A stretch of 64,000 bases of DNA from Camelimonas lactis (GCF_004342915.1 NZ_SLWL01000011.1:62001-126000); one strand, 5' to 3'. Counted from the stretch's first letter, positions 8,388-18,143 are shown. Program-made: numbers and translations. Notes: generated from the letters alone by a model not told the origin.

Positions 8388-9245
8388 TCAGGCCGGATCC
8401 GGCAGCTTCTTCCAGATGCGCTTCTTGGCGAAGTAGGTAAGGCCAGCCAGCAGGATCAGGAAGATGATCGCCCTGAAGCCCAGCGCCTTGCGCGCCTCCA
8501 TCTTCGGCTCGGCCGTCCACATCAGGAAGGCGGCGACGTCCTTGGCGTACTGGTCGACCGTCTCCGGCGCCTGCGGCTTGCCATCCGGCCCCTTGTAGTC
8601 CACCTGGCCGTCGTTGATCGGCTTCGGCATGGCGATGACGTGGCCGGGGAAATACTTGTTGTAAGTACCGCCATCAGGAAGATTGAAATCCTTCGGCTTC
8701 TCCACATAGCCCGTCAGCAGGGCGTGGATGTAATCCGGCCCCTGCTCGGCGAACTGGGTGAACATGTCGAACACGAAGGTAGGGAAGCCGCGCTCATAGG
8801 TGCGCGCCTTGGCCATCAGCGACAGGTCCGGCGGCGCCTTGCCGCCATTGGCGGCGGCGGCGGCGTTATCGTTCGGGAACGGGCTCGGCCAGTGATCAGC
8901 CGGGCGGCCGGGACGCTCGAACATCTCGCCGGCGTCGTTGGGACCGTCCTGCACCTTGTACTCGGCGGCCAGCGCCTTGACCTGGCCTGCCGTGAACAGC
9001 GGCCCGCCCGGCTCGGCCAGATTGCGGAACGTGACGTACTTCAGCGAATGGCAGGCGGCGCAGACTTCGCGATACACCTTGAAACCGCGCTGCAGCTGCT
9101 GCGGATCAAACTTGCCGAAGGGGCCGGAGAACGACCAGTTCACGGACGGCGGCGTCGGGCCGGCCTCGGAGGCCTGCGCCGGCGCCGACAGGGCGCCCAG
9201 AACCACCGTGAACACGCCGGCGGTCAGGAGTTTCGTAAGCTTCAT
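8388..9245 (-). CDS. petC: Cytochrome c1 subunit of the bc1 complex
   Basis: A 285-residue exported c-type cytochrome. It has a signal peptide (residues 1-26, cleavage near AQASEAG), the haem-binding CAACH at 62-66, the axial Met in HVIAMPKP (Met206), and a C-terminal membrane anchor (about 256-273, RAIIFLILLAGLTYFAKK) ending in a basic cytoplasmic tail. It passes electrons from the Rieske protein to a soluble or membrane cytochrome c. The ATG at 9245 has AAGGGGA at 8 nt; a GTG 18 nt upstream is less likely. Last gene of petABC, 21 bp after cytochrome b, with a strong terminator behind it. Confidence 0.97.
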   Translation of the reverse strand: MKLTKLLTAGVFTVVLGALSAPAQASEAGPTPPSVNWSFSGPFGKFDPQQLQRGFKVYREVCAACHSLKYVTFRNLAEPGGPLFTAGQVKALAAEYKVQDGPNDAGEMFERPGRPADHWPSPFPNDNAAAAANGGKAPPDLSLMAKARTYERGFPTFVFDMFTQFAEQGPDYIHALLTGYVEKPKDFNLPDGGTYNKYFPGHVIAMPKPINDGQVDYKGPDGKPQAPETVDQYAKDVAAFLMWTAEPKMEARKALGFRAIIFLILLAGLTYFAKKRIWKKLPDPA

Positions 9246-9266
9246 TTGACGATTCCCCTTCACGGC

Positions 9267-10544
9267 TCAGCCATTGACCGACGCATCAGCCGGCGCGGCG
9301 CGCTTCGCCTTTTTGGCGAGCACCGCCTCGGCGATCGAGCCGGGCAACTGGCGCGGCGTCTCAAACAGGCCGAGCAGCGGCAGGATGATGAGGAAGTAAG
9401 AGAAGTAGAACACGGTCAGGATCTGCGCCGCCAGGGTGTAGCCGCCCTCGGCCGGCTTGGCGCCGAGCCAGCCCAGCACAACGCAGGCGGCGACGAACAG
9501 CCAGAAGAACACCCGGAACACCGGACGGTAGTTGCCCGAACGCACCTTCGACGTGTCCAGCCAGGGCAGGAACGCGAGGATCAGCACCGCCGAGAACATG
9601 GCCAGCACGCCGCCAAGCTTGGAGGGGATGGCGCGCAGGATGGCGTAGAACGGCAGGAAGTACCACTCCGGAACGATGTGGGCCGGCGTCACCGAAGGGT
9701 TGGCCTCGATGTAGTTGTCGGCGTGGCCCATGAAATTCGGGATGTAGAACAGGAACCAGGCGAAGAGGATGAGGAAGAACACCACGCCCACGGCGTCCTT
9801 GACGGTCGCATAGGGGGTGAACGGCACGGTGTCCTTGCAGATGTTCTTCACTTCCACGCCGGTCGGATTGTTCTGGCCCACGTGATGCAGCGCCCAGATG
9901 TGCAGGCCGACGACGCCCGCCAGCATGAACGGCAGCAGGTAGTGCAGCGCGAAGAAGCGGTTCAGGGTCGGATTGTCCACCGCGAACCCACCCCACAGCA
10001 GGGTGACGATCCAGGTGCCGACGCCAGGAATGATCTCGTCAAAGGCCGAGAACAGGTTGGTGATGACGGTGGCGCCCCAGAACGACATCTGGCCCCACGG
10101 CAGCACGTAACCCATGAAGGCGGTGGCCATCATCAGCAGGAAGATGATCACGCCAAGGATCCACAGCACTTCGCGCGGCGCCTTGTAGGAGCCGTAATAC
10201 ATGCCGCGGAAGATGTGGATGTAGACCGCGATGAAGAACATCGAGGCGCCGTTGGCGTGCATGTAACGCAGCAGCCAGCCGAAATTGACGTCGCGCATGA
10301 TCGCTTCGACCGATGCGAACGCCAGCTTGGCGTTAGGCACATAGTGCATGGCCAGCACGACGCCGGTGACGATCTGCACCACCAGCATCATCGTGAGGAT
10401 GGCGCCGAAGGTCCAGAAATAGTTCAGGTTGCGCGGAACCGGATAGGCGACCGCCGACGAGTGTGTGAGGCTGATAATCGGCAGCCGGGCCTCGAGCCAC
10501 TTCGTGAAGCCGCTCTTGGGGACGTAAACAGAATGGCCTTCCAT
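9267..10544 (-). CDS. petB: Cytochrome b subunit of the bc1 complex
   Basis: A 425-residue, eight-helix membrane protein carrying both b haems and the Qo and Qi sites. Visible features are [27 protein letters not shown] and [11 protein letters not shown] near the first haem-ligand helix, [19 protein letters not shown], and the Qo-site PEWY motif in [19 protein letters not shown]. The full b protein is encoded in one gene and is not fused to cytochrome c1. The ATG at 10544 matches the family start; an in-frame extension to 10712 is not. It is 34 bp downstream of the Rieske gene. Confidence 0.97.
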   Translation of the reverse strand: MEGHSVYVPKSGFTKWLEARLPIISLTHSSAVAYPVPRNLNYFWTFGAILTMMLVVQIVTGVVLAMHYVPNAKLAFASVEAIMRDVNFGWLLRYMHANGASMFFIAVYIHIFRGMYYGSYKAPREVLWILGVIIFLLMMATAFMGYVLPWGQMSFWGATVITNLFSAFDEIIPGVGTWIVTLLWGGFAVDNPTLNRFFALHYLLPFMLAGVVGLHIWALHHVGQNNPTGVEVKNICKDTVPFTPYATVKDAVGVVFFLILFAWFLFYIPNFMGHADNYIEANPSVTPAHIVPEWYFLPFYAILRAIPSKLGGVLAMFSAVLILAFLPWLDTSKVRSGNYRPVFRVFFWLFVAACVVLGWLGAKPAEGGYTLAAQILTVFYFSYFLIILPLLGLFETPRQLPGSIAEAVLAKKAKRAAPADASVNG

Positions 10545-10578
10545 AATGGTCGCCTGCTCCAGAAATGGTCGTTGCGCC

Positions 10579-11109
10579 TCAGCCGATCGTGATCTTCGAA
10601 TCGGAGACGAATGTGTAGGGCGGAATCGGCAGATTGGTCGGCGCCGGCCCCTGGCGAATGCGGCCGGAGGTGTCGAACACCGAACCGTGGCATGGGCAGA
10701 ACCAGCCCTCATAGGCGCCCTGGTGACCCAGCGGCACGCAGCCGAGGTGGGTGCAGTTGCCGTACACCACCAGCCACTGGGCGTGCCCCTCCTTGACGCG
10801 CGCCGAGTCAGGCTGCGGATCGCGAAGCGAGGCGACGTCCACCTTGGCGGCGGACTCGATCTCGGCCTTGGTGCGGTGGCGGACGAAGATCAGCTTGCCG
10901 CGCCAGAACAGCTTGAGGATCTGGCCTTCCGCCACCGGCGTCAGGTCAACCTCCACCGGCGCGCCGGCGGCGATGGTGGCGGCGTCCGGCTGCATCTGCG
11001 CGATGAATGGCCACGCGACGGCGGCGGCGCCGACAGCGCCGACAGCTCCGGTGGCGATCAGGAGGAAGTCACGCCGGGTCGGCTCGGCGGATGGTACGGT
11101 CTCGGCCAC
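10579..11109 (-). CDS. petA: Rieske iron-sulfur subunit of the bc1 complex
   Basis: A 176-residue protein with a Tat-type leader ([10 protein letters not shown], residues 11-20) that stays as the membrane anchor. The two cluster-binding boxes are CTHLGC (119-124) and CPCHGS (138-143), giving the two Cys/two His ligands of the high-potential [2Fe-2S] cluster. It starts with GTG at 11109, supported by AGGAG at 6 nt. It is the first gene of petABC; its promoter must lie in 11110-11400. Confidence 0.97.
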   Translation of the reverse strand: MAETVPSAEPTRRDFLLIATGAVGAVGAAAVAWPFIAQMQPDAATIAAGAPVEVDLTPVAEGQILKLFWRGKLIFVRHRTKAEIESAAKVDVASLRDPQPDSARVKEGHAQWLVVYGNCTHLGCVPLGHQGAYEGWFCPCHGSVFDTSGRIRQGPAPTNLPIPPYTFVSDSKITIG

Positions 11110-11812
11110 AATCGGCTCCTACAAAAGTGGACGGCGCCCGGCGACATCGGCGCGTCCCGCTGCACCGGGCGCGGTGCGCCGGACCGGACGGCGCCGATAT
11201 CACGCGAAACACCCACGCCAGAAATTGCGCGCGACGATGGGAGTCGCCATGCGGCTCTTTGGCATGCTTCAAAAGTGGTGTCCATACCAGCACAGGCAGC
11301 CTGCCGCTGCCAAGCGCTGGCGCGGAAGCTGGCCCTGCGCCGTCCGTTGCTCACAGGCGGAGGCAGAAAGATTGCACGTGACCACTTCCTTGATAACGCC
11401 GTGTTTCCGCCACACTCGGGGGCGCCGTCAACAAAAAACCACATGCGTCATTCCGCGCCACCTGACGGTGACGAAAAAGCGCGTCCCGACGCCGCCAGGC
11501 GCGGGAAAACGTCGGCCGGTGACGCTGGCGACGTGACTTTTTCCTCGTTTAAAGTGAATCAGGCATGACATGTGCGAGCCCCCCCGACTCCCCGGGACGG
11601 CCAGGACGGATTGAAGGGCGCGGCCTGGCGCGCCCCGCGCCAAGGCCGGCGACGACAACAACCGCATCGCTTTCCCCCGCCCGCCGCTACATCATGCGCG
11701 CCGCAAAACCCGGCCGCTAACTCAGCCCAGGACTCAGCTAAGGACTCCTGACGGGCGGGAGCGATCCCCGCGCCAGCGCGCCGGCCCCAACGATCATTCG
11801 AGGAAGGCAGCC
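11110..11812. other. 703-bp intergenic region, divergent pet / trmL promoters
   Basis: No supportable gene. It lies between divergent petA (start 11109) and trmL (start 11813) and must hold both promoters. The AAAAGTGG fragments at 11114-11121 and 11274-11281 are unremarkable alone. Slightly AT-rich stretches occur near 11380-11420 and 11540-11575, but I cannot assign -35/-10 boxes with confidence. Confidence 0.5.
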
Positions 11813-12283
11813 ATGCGGCTTGCGCTGTTTCAACCGGACATTCCACAGAACACGGGCGCAATCCTGCGCCTCAGCGCCTGCCTCGACATGGCGGTGGATA
11901 TCATCGAGCCCGCCGGTTTTCCGGTCACCGACCGGCACTTCCGTCGCGCTGGCATGGATTATCTGGATAACGTGCGCATTGATCGCCACGCCTCCTGGCG
12001 CGCCTTCCAGGAGGCGCACGCGGCGCGCGGCGGCCGGCTGGTGCTGGCCACCACCAAAGGCTCCATCGCCCTGCCCCACTTCCATTTCGCGCCAGACGAC
12101 ACGCTGGTGCTGGGGCGGGAGAGCGCCGGCGCGCCAGACTACGTGCATGCGGCGGCGGACGCGGCGGTGCACATCCCCCTCGCCAACGGCATGCGCTCGC
12201 TCAACGTCGGCATGGCCGCCGCCATTTTCGCCGCCGAGGCGCTGCGCCAGACTGGCGGTTGGCCGCGCGCCGCCGCCGGATAG
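11813..12283 (+). CDS. trmL: tRNA (cytidine/uridine-34-2'-O)-methyltransferase
   Basis: A 156-residue SPOUT (knotted) methyltransferase that 2'-O-methylates the wobble base of tRNA-Leu isoacceptors using S-adenosylmethionine. It opens MRLALFQPDIPQNTGAILRL, whose N-T-G is the conserved motif 1, and the C-terminal knot has GRESAGAPD and IPLANGMRSLNV. Length is standard. AGGAAGGCAGCC before the ATG gives a ribosome binding site. It is followed by hemF 96 bp downstream on the same strand. Confidence 0.93.
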   Translation: MRLALFQPDIPQNTGAILRLSACLDMAVDIIEPAGFPVTDRHFRRAGMDYLDNVRIDRHASWRAFQEAHAARGGRLVLATTKGSIALPHFHFAPDDTLVLGRESAGAPDYVHAAADAAVHIPLANGMRSLNVGMAAAIFAAEALRQTGGWPRAAAG

Positions 12284-12379
12284 CCCGGGCCCCCTGGTCA
12301 ATTTCTCCCATGGCGCGACGGCGCTGATCGCGTCAGATAAATACTGGCGTTACGGATACGCCGGATATGGAGAAGCGAC

Positions 12380-13330
12380 GTGACCAATCCCGCAGGCAAG
12401 CCGGCCCGGTTGCCCCCTGAGGCGACCCTCGATGGTTACAAGGAGCGCGCCGCCGCCTGGTTCGCCGGGCTTCAGGAACGGATTTTCGCGGCTTTCGAGA
12501 AGCTTGAGGACGCGGCGGGCGACATGCCTTCCGAATCCTGGGCGCGGGACATGCCGCCAGAGGTTCGCGACAGGCCAGGGCGTTTCGAGCGCACGCCGTG
12601 GACGCGCACCGATCACACCGGCGCGCCTGGCGGCGGGGGAACCATGGGCCTGCTGCGCGGCCGGGTGTTCGAGAAGGCGGGCGTGCATGTCTCGACGGTG
12701 CATGGCGAATTCGCGCCGGAGTTCCGCGGCCAGATCCCGGGCACGGACACCCATCCCGGCTTCTGGGCCGCCGGCATCTCTCTCATCGCCCATCCCTGGC
12801 ACCCCCAGGTTCCGACGGTGCACATGAACACGCGCTTCGTGGTCACCGCGAAGCCGTGGTTCGGCGGCGGCGCCGATCTGACGCCGATGCTCGACGCCCG
12901 GCGCGGCCAGGACGACCCCGACGCGCAGGCGTTCCACGCGGCCATGCGCGCCGCCTGCGACGGACATCCGCACGCGGACTACCCCCGTTACAGGGACTGG
13001 TGCGACGAGTACTTTTTCCTGAAGCACCGCAATGAGATGCGCGGTATCGGCGGCATCTTCTACGACTATGTCTGGAACGACGATTTCGACGCGGACATGG
13101 CCTTTACCCGCAGCGTCGGCGAGGCGTTTCTCGACATCTATCCGGCCATCGTTCGCGCCAACATGGGCAAGCCATGGCGTGAGGACGAGCGGCTGGAGCA
13201 GCAGGTGCGGCGCGGCCGCTACGTCGAATTCAACCTGCTCTATGACCGCGGCACGGTGTTCGGGCTGAAGACAGGCGGCAATATCGCCTCGATCCTGTCG
13301 TCGATGCCGCCCACGGTGCGCTGGCCGTAA
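12380..13330 (+). CDS. hemF: Oxygen-dependent coproporphyrinogen III oxidase
   Basis: A 316-residue cytosolic enzyme that oxidatively decarboxylates coproporphyrinogen III to protoporphyrinogen IX in aerobic haem synthesis. Family motifs are [29 protein letters not shown] and the C-terminal [19 protein letters not shown]. It starts with GTG at 12380, preceded by GGAG. Placement beside trmL and the bc1 operon fits a respiratory supply role. A long hairpin separates its stop from the convergent folK. Confidence 0.96.
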   Translation: MTNPAGKPARLPPEATLDGYKERAAAWFAGLQERIFAAFEKLEDAAGDMPSESWARDMPPEVRDRPGRFERTPWTRTDHTGAPGGGGTMGLLRGRVFEKAGVHVSTVHGEFAPEFRGQIPGTDTHPGFWAAGISLIAHPWHPQVPTVHMNTRFVVTAKPWFGGGADLTPMLDARRGQDDPDAQAFHAAMRAACDGHPHADYPRYRDWCDEYFFLKHRNEMRGIGGIFYDYVWNDDFDADMAFTRSVGEAFLDIYPAIVRANMGKPWREDERLEQQVRRGRYVEFNLLYDRGTVFGLKTGGNIASILSSMPPTVRWP

Positions 13331-13335
13331 GCCCC

Positions 13336-13372
13336 TGGCGCAATTCCGTTCATCCCGAACGGAATTGCGCCC
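13336..13372. terminator. Hairpin between convergent hemF and folK
   Basis: A 14-bp perfect stem (13337-13350 with 13358-13371), which C13351 and G13357 can extend to 15 bp around a 5-nt loop. It begins 7 bp after the hemF stop. Neither strand has a real U-run, so it may act as a bidirectional or Rho-assisted terminator or as a 3'-end stabiliser. Confidence 0.6.
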
Positions 13373-13453
13373 ACTGATATGGGCGCGCTGGCCCCGACGC
13401 AGGGCGGGCGCCGGCCCGAGGGGAAGGCGCGGGGAAAACGCGGGGAAAACGCC

Positions 13454-14011
13454 TCAGTCTTCCAGCCGCTCCAGGCCCTGCATCGACAGGCGCGCCAGCG
13501 CCTGTCGCGCCGGCATGGGCTGCACCCGCTCCCCCTCGCGCACCTCGACCTCCAGGTCCGGCGCCAGCTCCACCAGCGGCGCCAGCGCGAACGCCCGCTC
13601 GCCGAGGCGGGGATGCGGCAGGATCAGCTCCGGCGTGTCCAGGGTCACGCCAGCCATGGCGAGCAGGTCAATGTCGATGGGGCGCGGCCCCCAGCGCCGG
13701 GCGTCCGGCGCCTGACGGTCGCGGCCCAGTCGCCGTTCGACATCAAGGCACAGGCGCAGCAGCGCCAGCGGCGGCAGCGTCGTGGTGATTTCCAGGCAGG
13801 CGTTCAGAAACGGCGGCTGGTCGGGGTCGCCCCAGGGCGGCGTGCGCCACAGCGCCGAGCGCCGGCGGACTTCCACGCCCTCCGCCGCACCCAGCAGGGC
13901 GATGGCGGCGGCGAACCGCGCCGCCACGTCGCCAAGATTGCCGCCGAGCCCGAGGAAGGCGCGCGTGGGAGCCGCCTCCGGCCGCTTCCCCTGCCCGTCT
14001 TCCCGGCTCAC
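13454..14011 (-). CDS. folK: 2-amino-4-hydroxy-6-hydroxymethyldihydropteridine pyrophosphokinase
   Basis: A 185-residue HPPK that transfers pyrophosphate from ATP to 6-hydroxymethyl-dihydropterin, the step before FolP. Motifs are FLGLGGNLGD near residue 20, RRSALWRTPPWGDPDQPPFLNAC, and RRWGPRPIDIDLLAM with the metal-binding DxD. It begins with GTG at 14011 overlapping the folP stop (GTGA), so the two consecutive folate enzymes are translationally coupled. About 15 residues precede the usual N-terminus, so a slightly later start is possible. Confidence 0.95.
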   Translation of the reverse strand: MSREDGQGKRPEAAPTRAFLGLGGNLGDVAARFAAAIALLGAAEGVEVRRRSALWRTPPWGDPDQPPFLNACLEITTTLPPLALLRLCLDVERRLGRDRQAPDARRWGPRPIDIDLLAMAGVTLDTPELILPHPRLGERAFALAPLVELAPDLEVEVREGERVQPMPARQALARLSMQGLERLED

Positions 14012-14973
14012 TCGCCCCGCTCCATGGCGGCGGCGAGCGCCAGCTCCGGCGCCATCACCCCCTGGACAATGCGCAGGGCGTCGCGGTGGGCGGCGACGTC
14101 ATGCACGCGGATCACGTCGGCGCCGAAGGCCAGGGCCAGGGTGTGGCCGGCAAGCGAGCCGGCAAGCCGGTCCGCCACCTCGCGACCGGTCAGCAGGCCG
14201 ATGGTCGATTTGCGCGAGACGCCGACCAGCACGGGCAGGCCGTAAGCGGCGCGGAGTTCGGGAAGCCGGCGGATGGCGTGCAGATGCTGGGCGCGCGCAG
14301 CGCCAAAGCCGAAGCCGATATCCAGCACGATGCGATCGTCGCGCACGCCCGCCCGGGCGGCGATGGCCAGCGAACGGTCGAAGAAACGCCGGAACAGGTC
14401 CATCACGTCGGCGTCGGGTTCGGGCGCGTCGGCATTGTGCATGATAACGACGCCGGCGTCGTGCTCCGCCGCGACCCGGGCAATGTCGGGATCGCGCTGC
14501 AAGCCCCAGATGTCGTTGACGATATTCGCCCCCGCCGCCAGCGAAGCGCTGGCGACCGGCGCCTTCCAGGTATCGATGGAGATCGCCACCGGCAGCGCCG
14601 CGTCAGCCATCGCGGCGGCGGCGGCGCGGATGGCCGGGACAACCCGGGCAATTTCCTCGTCCGCCGGGGTCGGCGCATGGCCGGGCCGGGTGGATTCGCC
14701 GCCGATGTCGATGATATCTGCGCCATCGCGGGCCATGGCGCAGGCGTGTTCCGCCGCCGTTTGCGGGGCGTTGAAGCGGCCGCCGTCGGAAAACGAATCC
14801 GGCGTGACATTGAGCACGCCCATCAACAGCGGCAGCCGGTCGCGCCGCCACGCCGCGTCCGCGCCGGAACCCGGGCGCGGGCGCACGCGGTCGAGCAGGC
14901 GCGCCGCGCCGCCACGCGCTGCGGCTGGCGCTTCTGTCCGGTCCGGGGCGGCGGAAGGATGAGGCTCGGTCAT
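14008..14973 (-). CDS. folP: Dihydropteroate synthase
   Basis: A 321-residue TIM-barrel enzyme that joins dihydropterin pyrophosphate with p-aminobenzoate. Signatures are LLMGVLNVTPDSFSDGGRF, DIGGESTRPG, the middle NDIWGLQRD, and VGVSRKSTIG with the phosphate-binding Ser/Arg/Lys. The first 45 residues are a Pro/Ala/Arg-rich extension before the catalytic barrel, so the real start may lie further in. It is followed by folK with a 4-bp overlap. Confidence 0.95.
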   Translation of the reverse strand: MTEPHPSAAPDRTEAPAAARGGAARLLDRVRPRPGSGADAAWRRDRLPLLMGVLNVTPDSFSDGGRFNAPQTAAEHACAMARDGADIIDIGGESTRPGHAPTPADEEIARVVPAIRAAAAAMADAALPVAISIDTWKAPVASASLAAGANIVNDIWGLQRDPDIARVAAEHDAGVVIMHNADAPEPDADVMDLFRRFFDRSLAIAARAGVRDDRIVLDIGFGFGAARAQHLHAIRRLPELRAAYGLPVLVGVSRKSTIGLLTGREVADRLAGSLAGHTLALAFGADVIRVHDVAAHRDALRIVQGVMAPELALAAAMERGE

Positions 14974-15056
14974 GGCGGTTTCATTGCGCCAATTCGCCCG
15001 TCCGTCCAGCCCGCAACGCGGATCGACGGAACAAATCCATCCAGATGGCTCCCATG

Positions 15057-16841
15057 CTAGGCGTCGGGGCGACCGCGCAAACGATCGCGCCAGCTCCGGC
15101 GCCCTGTCATGGCGGCGGCGGCCAGCGGCTCCTGCCCGGGCGGCTGGATCAGGCGCACGTCGCGCGCGCGGCGGGCCAGGGCCACGGCGACCGGCGTCGC
15201 CACGCCTTTCACGGGAAAATCGCGAAACTGGCGCTTCGCGGCGGCGCCGTCGACGCCGGCGGCCTGGGCGGTCGCGGCCGAGAAGGCCAGTTGCACGTTC
15301 TCCTGCTTGGCGATTGATTCGATGCGGCTGGCGACATTGACCGTTGGGCCGATCACCGTGATGGCGGCGCTGTCTCCCCAGCCAATGCGCCCCACCACCA
15401 GCGGGCCGGTGTGGACGCCCATCGCCACATTTAGCGGATCATCGAGCTCCGCCGCCAGCTCGCGATTGAGCTGGTCCAGCGCCAGATCAATGTCCCGCGC
15501 CGCCAGCAGCGCCCGCGTCGCACCGGCGATGGCGTCGCCGCTCTCGGGAAACAGGGCGAGCAGCCCGTCGCCCATGTATTTCTCGATGCGGCCCCCGGCC
15601 TGCTCGATCGCCACCCCCATCAACTGGAACACCCGGTTCAGGATGAACACGGTGTCGTAAGGCAGTTTGGACTCGCTCAGCCTGGTAAAGCCGCGAATGT
15701 CGGCGAACAGCACGGTGAAGCGGCGCTCAACGCCGCCGGCCTCCAGGCTGTCGGCAGCCCAGGCGGCGTGGGCCTGCCGCGCCTTGCCCCGCCCGGGCGA
15801 CAGCAGCGGCTGCACCACCACGACGCCGCGCGGCTGCGCCTGGCAGGCGAGGCGCACGTCGGCGTCGGCGCCGATGGACAGCAGGGTCTTGCGCTCGGCC
15901 TCGCCCACCGGCGACATCTCGTCCAGCCCCCGGATCACCCGCACCCGGCAGGTGGAGCAGCGGGCCCGCCCGCCGCAAACCGCCAGATGCGGAACGCCAT
16001 TGGCGCGGCCAATCTCGAGAATGGTGCCGCCGCGCGCGCCCTGGACCGTCGGGCCGTCGAGATACTGGATGCTCACCGTGCGCCGGGCGATGCGCGAGGC
16101 CGCGAGCCGGCCGGCGGCGAGGGCCAGAACCAGCGCCGCCACGCCATAGAACGCCCGCTGACCCAGATCACGCCAGTCGGCCAGGGCCGCCTCCCCCGCC
16201 GCCGATGGCCAGCGAACAGTCTGCTTCAGCGCTTCCATGGCCGCCGGGTCAGCCAGCTCCACGTCAAGGCGGCGCCCCTCGGCCACGAAGCCGGCAAGGG
16301 CCAGCGCGGGCGCCAGCACGGCGCCGGACAGCAGCCAGGGCGCCCAGCGGGCGTACCAGCGCGCCTCGCGCAACCACATGTGCAGGCCGAGGCAGCCATG
16401 GGCCCAGACCAGCAACAGCAGCAGCGACTGGGGAACCGCCGCGCCCGGCCACAGCCGCGCCAGTTCATAGGCATAGTTGTCATTGACGCCGAGGACCGAG
16501 AAGGCGACGCGGGTATTGACGATATGGGGAATGAGCAGAAAGGGGATGGCGAAGCCGGAAAGCAGCTGCGCCCACTCCCATCCGCGCAAGCGGAACGTGC
16601 GCTTGCCGCCGACGCGCGCCAGCGCGAGAACCACGTGGGTCGTCAGCGCGAGCCCCAGAATGAGGGAGCCGGGGAGCGAGCGGGTCACCGCGGTCCGGGC
16701 GGCGCGAACCTGCTCCATGGCGTCAAGGCTGACCAGCCCTAGCGCGACATTGAGGAAGTGCGTTCCCGCGAACGCGAACAGGACAAGGCCCGAGGCCAGA
16801 CGCAGCCGTTGCGCCGGAGACCCCAGCAACAGCCTGTTCAT
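15057..16841 (-). CDS. Membrane-anchored adenylate cyclase with SDH-cytochrome-like and [2Fe-2S] domains
   Basis: A 594-residue three-part protein. Residues 1-250 form about six helices with histidines inside or at the edge of helices (H28, H69, H106, H148, H154), resembling a b-haem succinate-dehydrogenase anchor. Residues 255-345 are a plant-type ferredoxin domain with C289, C295, C298 and C333. Residues 370-560 are a class III nucleotide cyclase: ADIRGF (Asp381), EKYMGDG (Lys421 and Asp425) and TVNVASRIE, with all catalytic positions present, so it should make cAMP. GGAGG lies 7 nt before the ATG at 16841; a longer open frame to 16946 lacks this. The design suggests cAMP output set by redox state or quinone. 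Electron transfer is inferred, not shown. Confidence 0.9.
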   Translation of the reverse strand: MNRLLLGSPAQRLRLASGLVLFAFAGTHFLNVALGLVSLDAMEQVRAARTAVTRSLPGSLILGLALTTHVVLALARVGGKRTFRLRGWEWAQLLSGFAIPFLLIPHIVNTRVAFSVLGVNDNYAYELARLWPGAAVPQSLLLLLVWAHGCLGLHMWLREARWYARWAPWLLSGAVLAPALALAGFVAEGRRLDVELADPAAMEALKQTVRWPSAAGEAALADWRDLGQRAFYGVAALVLALAAGRLAASRIARRTVSIQYLDGPTVQGARGGTILEIGRANGVPHLAVCGGRARCSTCRVRVIRGLDEMSPVGEAERKTLLSIGADADVRLACQAQPRGVVVVQPLLSPGRGKARQAHAAWAADSLEAGGVERRFTVLFADIRGFTRLSESKLPYDTVFILNRVFQLMGVAIEQAGGRIEKYMGDGLLALFPESGDAIAGATRALLAARDIDLALDQLNRELAAELDDPLNVAMGVHTGPLVVGRIGWGDSAAITVIGPTVNVASRIESIAKQENVQLAFSAATAQAAGVDGAAAKRQFRDFPVKGVATPVAVALARRARDVRLIQPPGQEPLAAAAMTGRRSWRDRLRGRPDA

Positions 16842-17186
16842 GACGCACCTCCGATTCTGGACACCGGCGCGTCCGCAATCCGGCCTCTGCAAGGGAATAT
16901 GGGTCCGCCGGTGCAAAAATCGCCGGGGGCGGTCAACCTGACGCATTGCCTCGCGCAGGTTTTGAAACGGGTAAAACCGGGTGAACGCAATTCAAAATGG
17001 CGCGGGCAAGGCGATCAGCGGGAAAGCATCTGACCAGACCGCCCGACGCCGTGATGACCAGAAAGCGGCGCGGCGCGGCCGCAAAGGGGAAAGGCCGCAA
17101 AAGGGGAAAGGTCACTGGGCAATGCCGCCAGGACGGGCGGACGGTTACGGCGGGTCGCGACATGAAAGGCGCCGCGCCGGCCTGGC
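16842..17186. other. Intergenic region with a 16/17-bp tandem repeat
   Basis: This 345-bp stretch lies upstream of the cyclase and downstream of the kinase-like gene, and no gene is supported in it. It contains two copies of CCGCAAAGGGGAAAGG (17079-17094 and 17095-17111, the second with one extra A). The cyclase promoter should lie in 16860-16990; no clear boxes were seen. Confidence 0.5.
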
Positions 17187-18143
17187 TTAGCCGGGCGATC
17201 CGCGCCTGGAGCGGACCGGGAAGCGCAGCGCCGACGACGCGGGTCCCGGCTCGCGGGCGCTCCAGTACAGGGCGCCGCCCAGGCTTCGCGCCACGCGGCC
17301 GGCCACCCGCTCCGTCATGACGTTATGGGCGTTCGCCGCACGGGACGGCGCATCGCTCCGCAGCCATGTCAGCGCCAGCACCGCCTCATTCTCCTCCACG
17401 GCCAGGCTGATCCTTAGCGGCTCCCGGGACGACGGCTCTTCCCGCAGGGCAAGGAACAGCAGGTCGGCAAGCACGAGGCACAACCGGACGAAATCTTCGT
17501 GATCCAGCTCCATCGGCGCGATGGTGATCTCTCCGCGCAAATCCGGGCGGCGCTCCGCGCGGATGATCTCCGCGCACAGGTCGGTCATGACGCTGGACAG
17601 GTCAGCCCCCTCCAGCACCACCCGGTCGCGCATCAGCCGCTCGACCCGGGCGGTCATCAACATGCGATCGCGCGCCACGCCCGCCAGAAGCTCCAGGTCC
17701 ACGTCGTCCAGCGTCCGCATCAGGCCGGCCGCGAGCCGCGCGTTGCGACCGAGCCAGCGGCTGAGGGCGCTGGACAGCGCCGCCGCGCGCCGGGCCTGCC
17801 GGGCGGCCCACGCCGCGCGCGCCGCCTGCCGGGCGGCCAGCAGATAAACGACAAGGCCCGAAGCAACGTAGCCGCCGATGAACACCAGACCGTTCGGCGA
17901 AAGACCGAGCGTGAAGTTCAGCGGCGGCGCCCGCATGGCCATCACCGCTGCGACGACCGAGACCGCCAGCACGAAAATCCCGGCGATATGGCCCGCGAAC
18001 GTGGTGGCGATGGCCACGCCAGCGAAAAACATCACCAGCGGCAACCCGACGATCGCTCCGCGCAACCAGAACGAGAACAGCAGCGGAACCACCGCGCAGG
18101 CAATCGCCAGCAACGCCTGGAGACGCGGATCAGAAAGACGCAT
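17187..18143 (-). CDS. Membrane histidine-kinase-like protein without kinase residues (pseudokinase)
   Basis: A 318-residue protein. Residues 1-105 contain about four membrane helices ending near APPLNFTLG, a layout seen in DUF4118-type sensor anchors. An Ala/Arg-rich linker leads to a soluble half resembling a HisKA_2/HWE dimerisation helix pair and a reduced ATP-binding domain. The helix that should carry the phosphoacceptor reads WLGRNARLAAGLM with no His, and the N-box helix reads LVLADLLFLALRE with no Asn, so it is probably not an active kinase. It overlaps the preceding hypothetical gene by 14 bp. A paralogue with the same layout is at 42256-43263. The role might be phosphotransfer (ChpT-like) or scaffolding; this is uncertain. 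Confidence 0.7.
   Translation of the reverse strand: MRLSDPRLQALLAIACAVVPLLFSFWLRGAIVGLPLVMFFAGVAIATTFAGHIAGIFVLAVSVVAAVMAMRAPPLNFTLGLSPNGLVFIGGYVASGLVVYLLAARQAARAAWAARQARRAAALSSALSRWLGRNARLAAGLMRTLDDVDLELLAGVARDRMLMTARVERLMRDRVVLEGADLSSVMTDLCAEIIRAERRPDLRGEITIAPMELDHEDFVRLCLVLADLLFLALREEPSSREPLRISLAVEENEAVLALTWLRSDAPSRAANAHNVMTERVAGRVARSLGGALYWSAREPGPASSALRFPVRSRRGSPG

Noticed and set aside
8373-10592. Very long open frame on the plus strand, antisense to the bc1 genes
   Set aside because: It is the mirror of high-GC codon bias; the product is His/Arg/Gln-rich without any family motif, and the minus-strand genes are certain.
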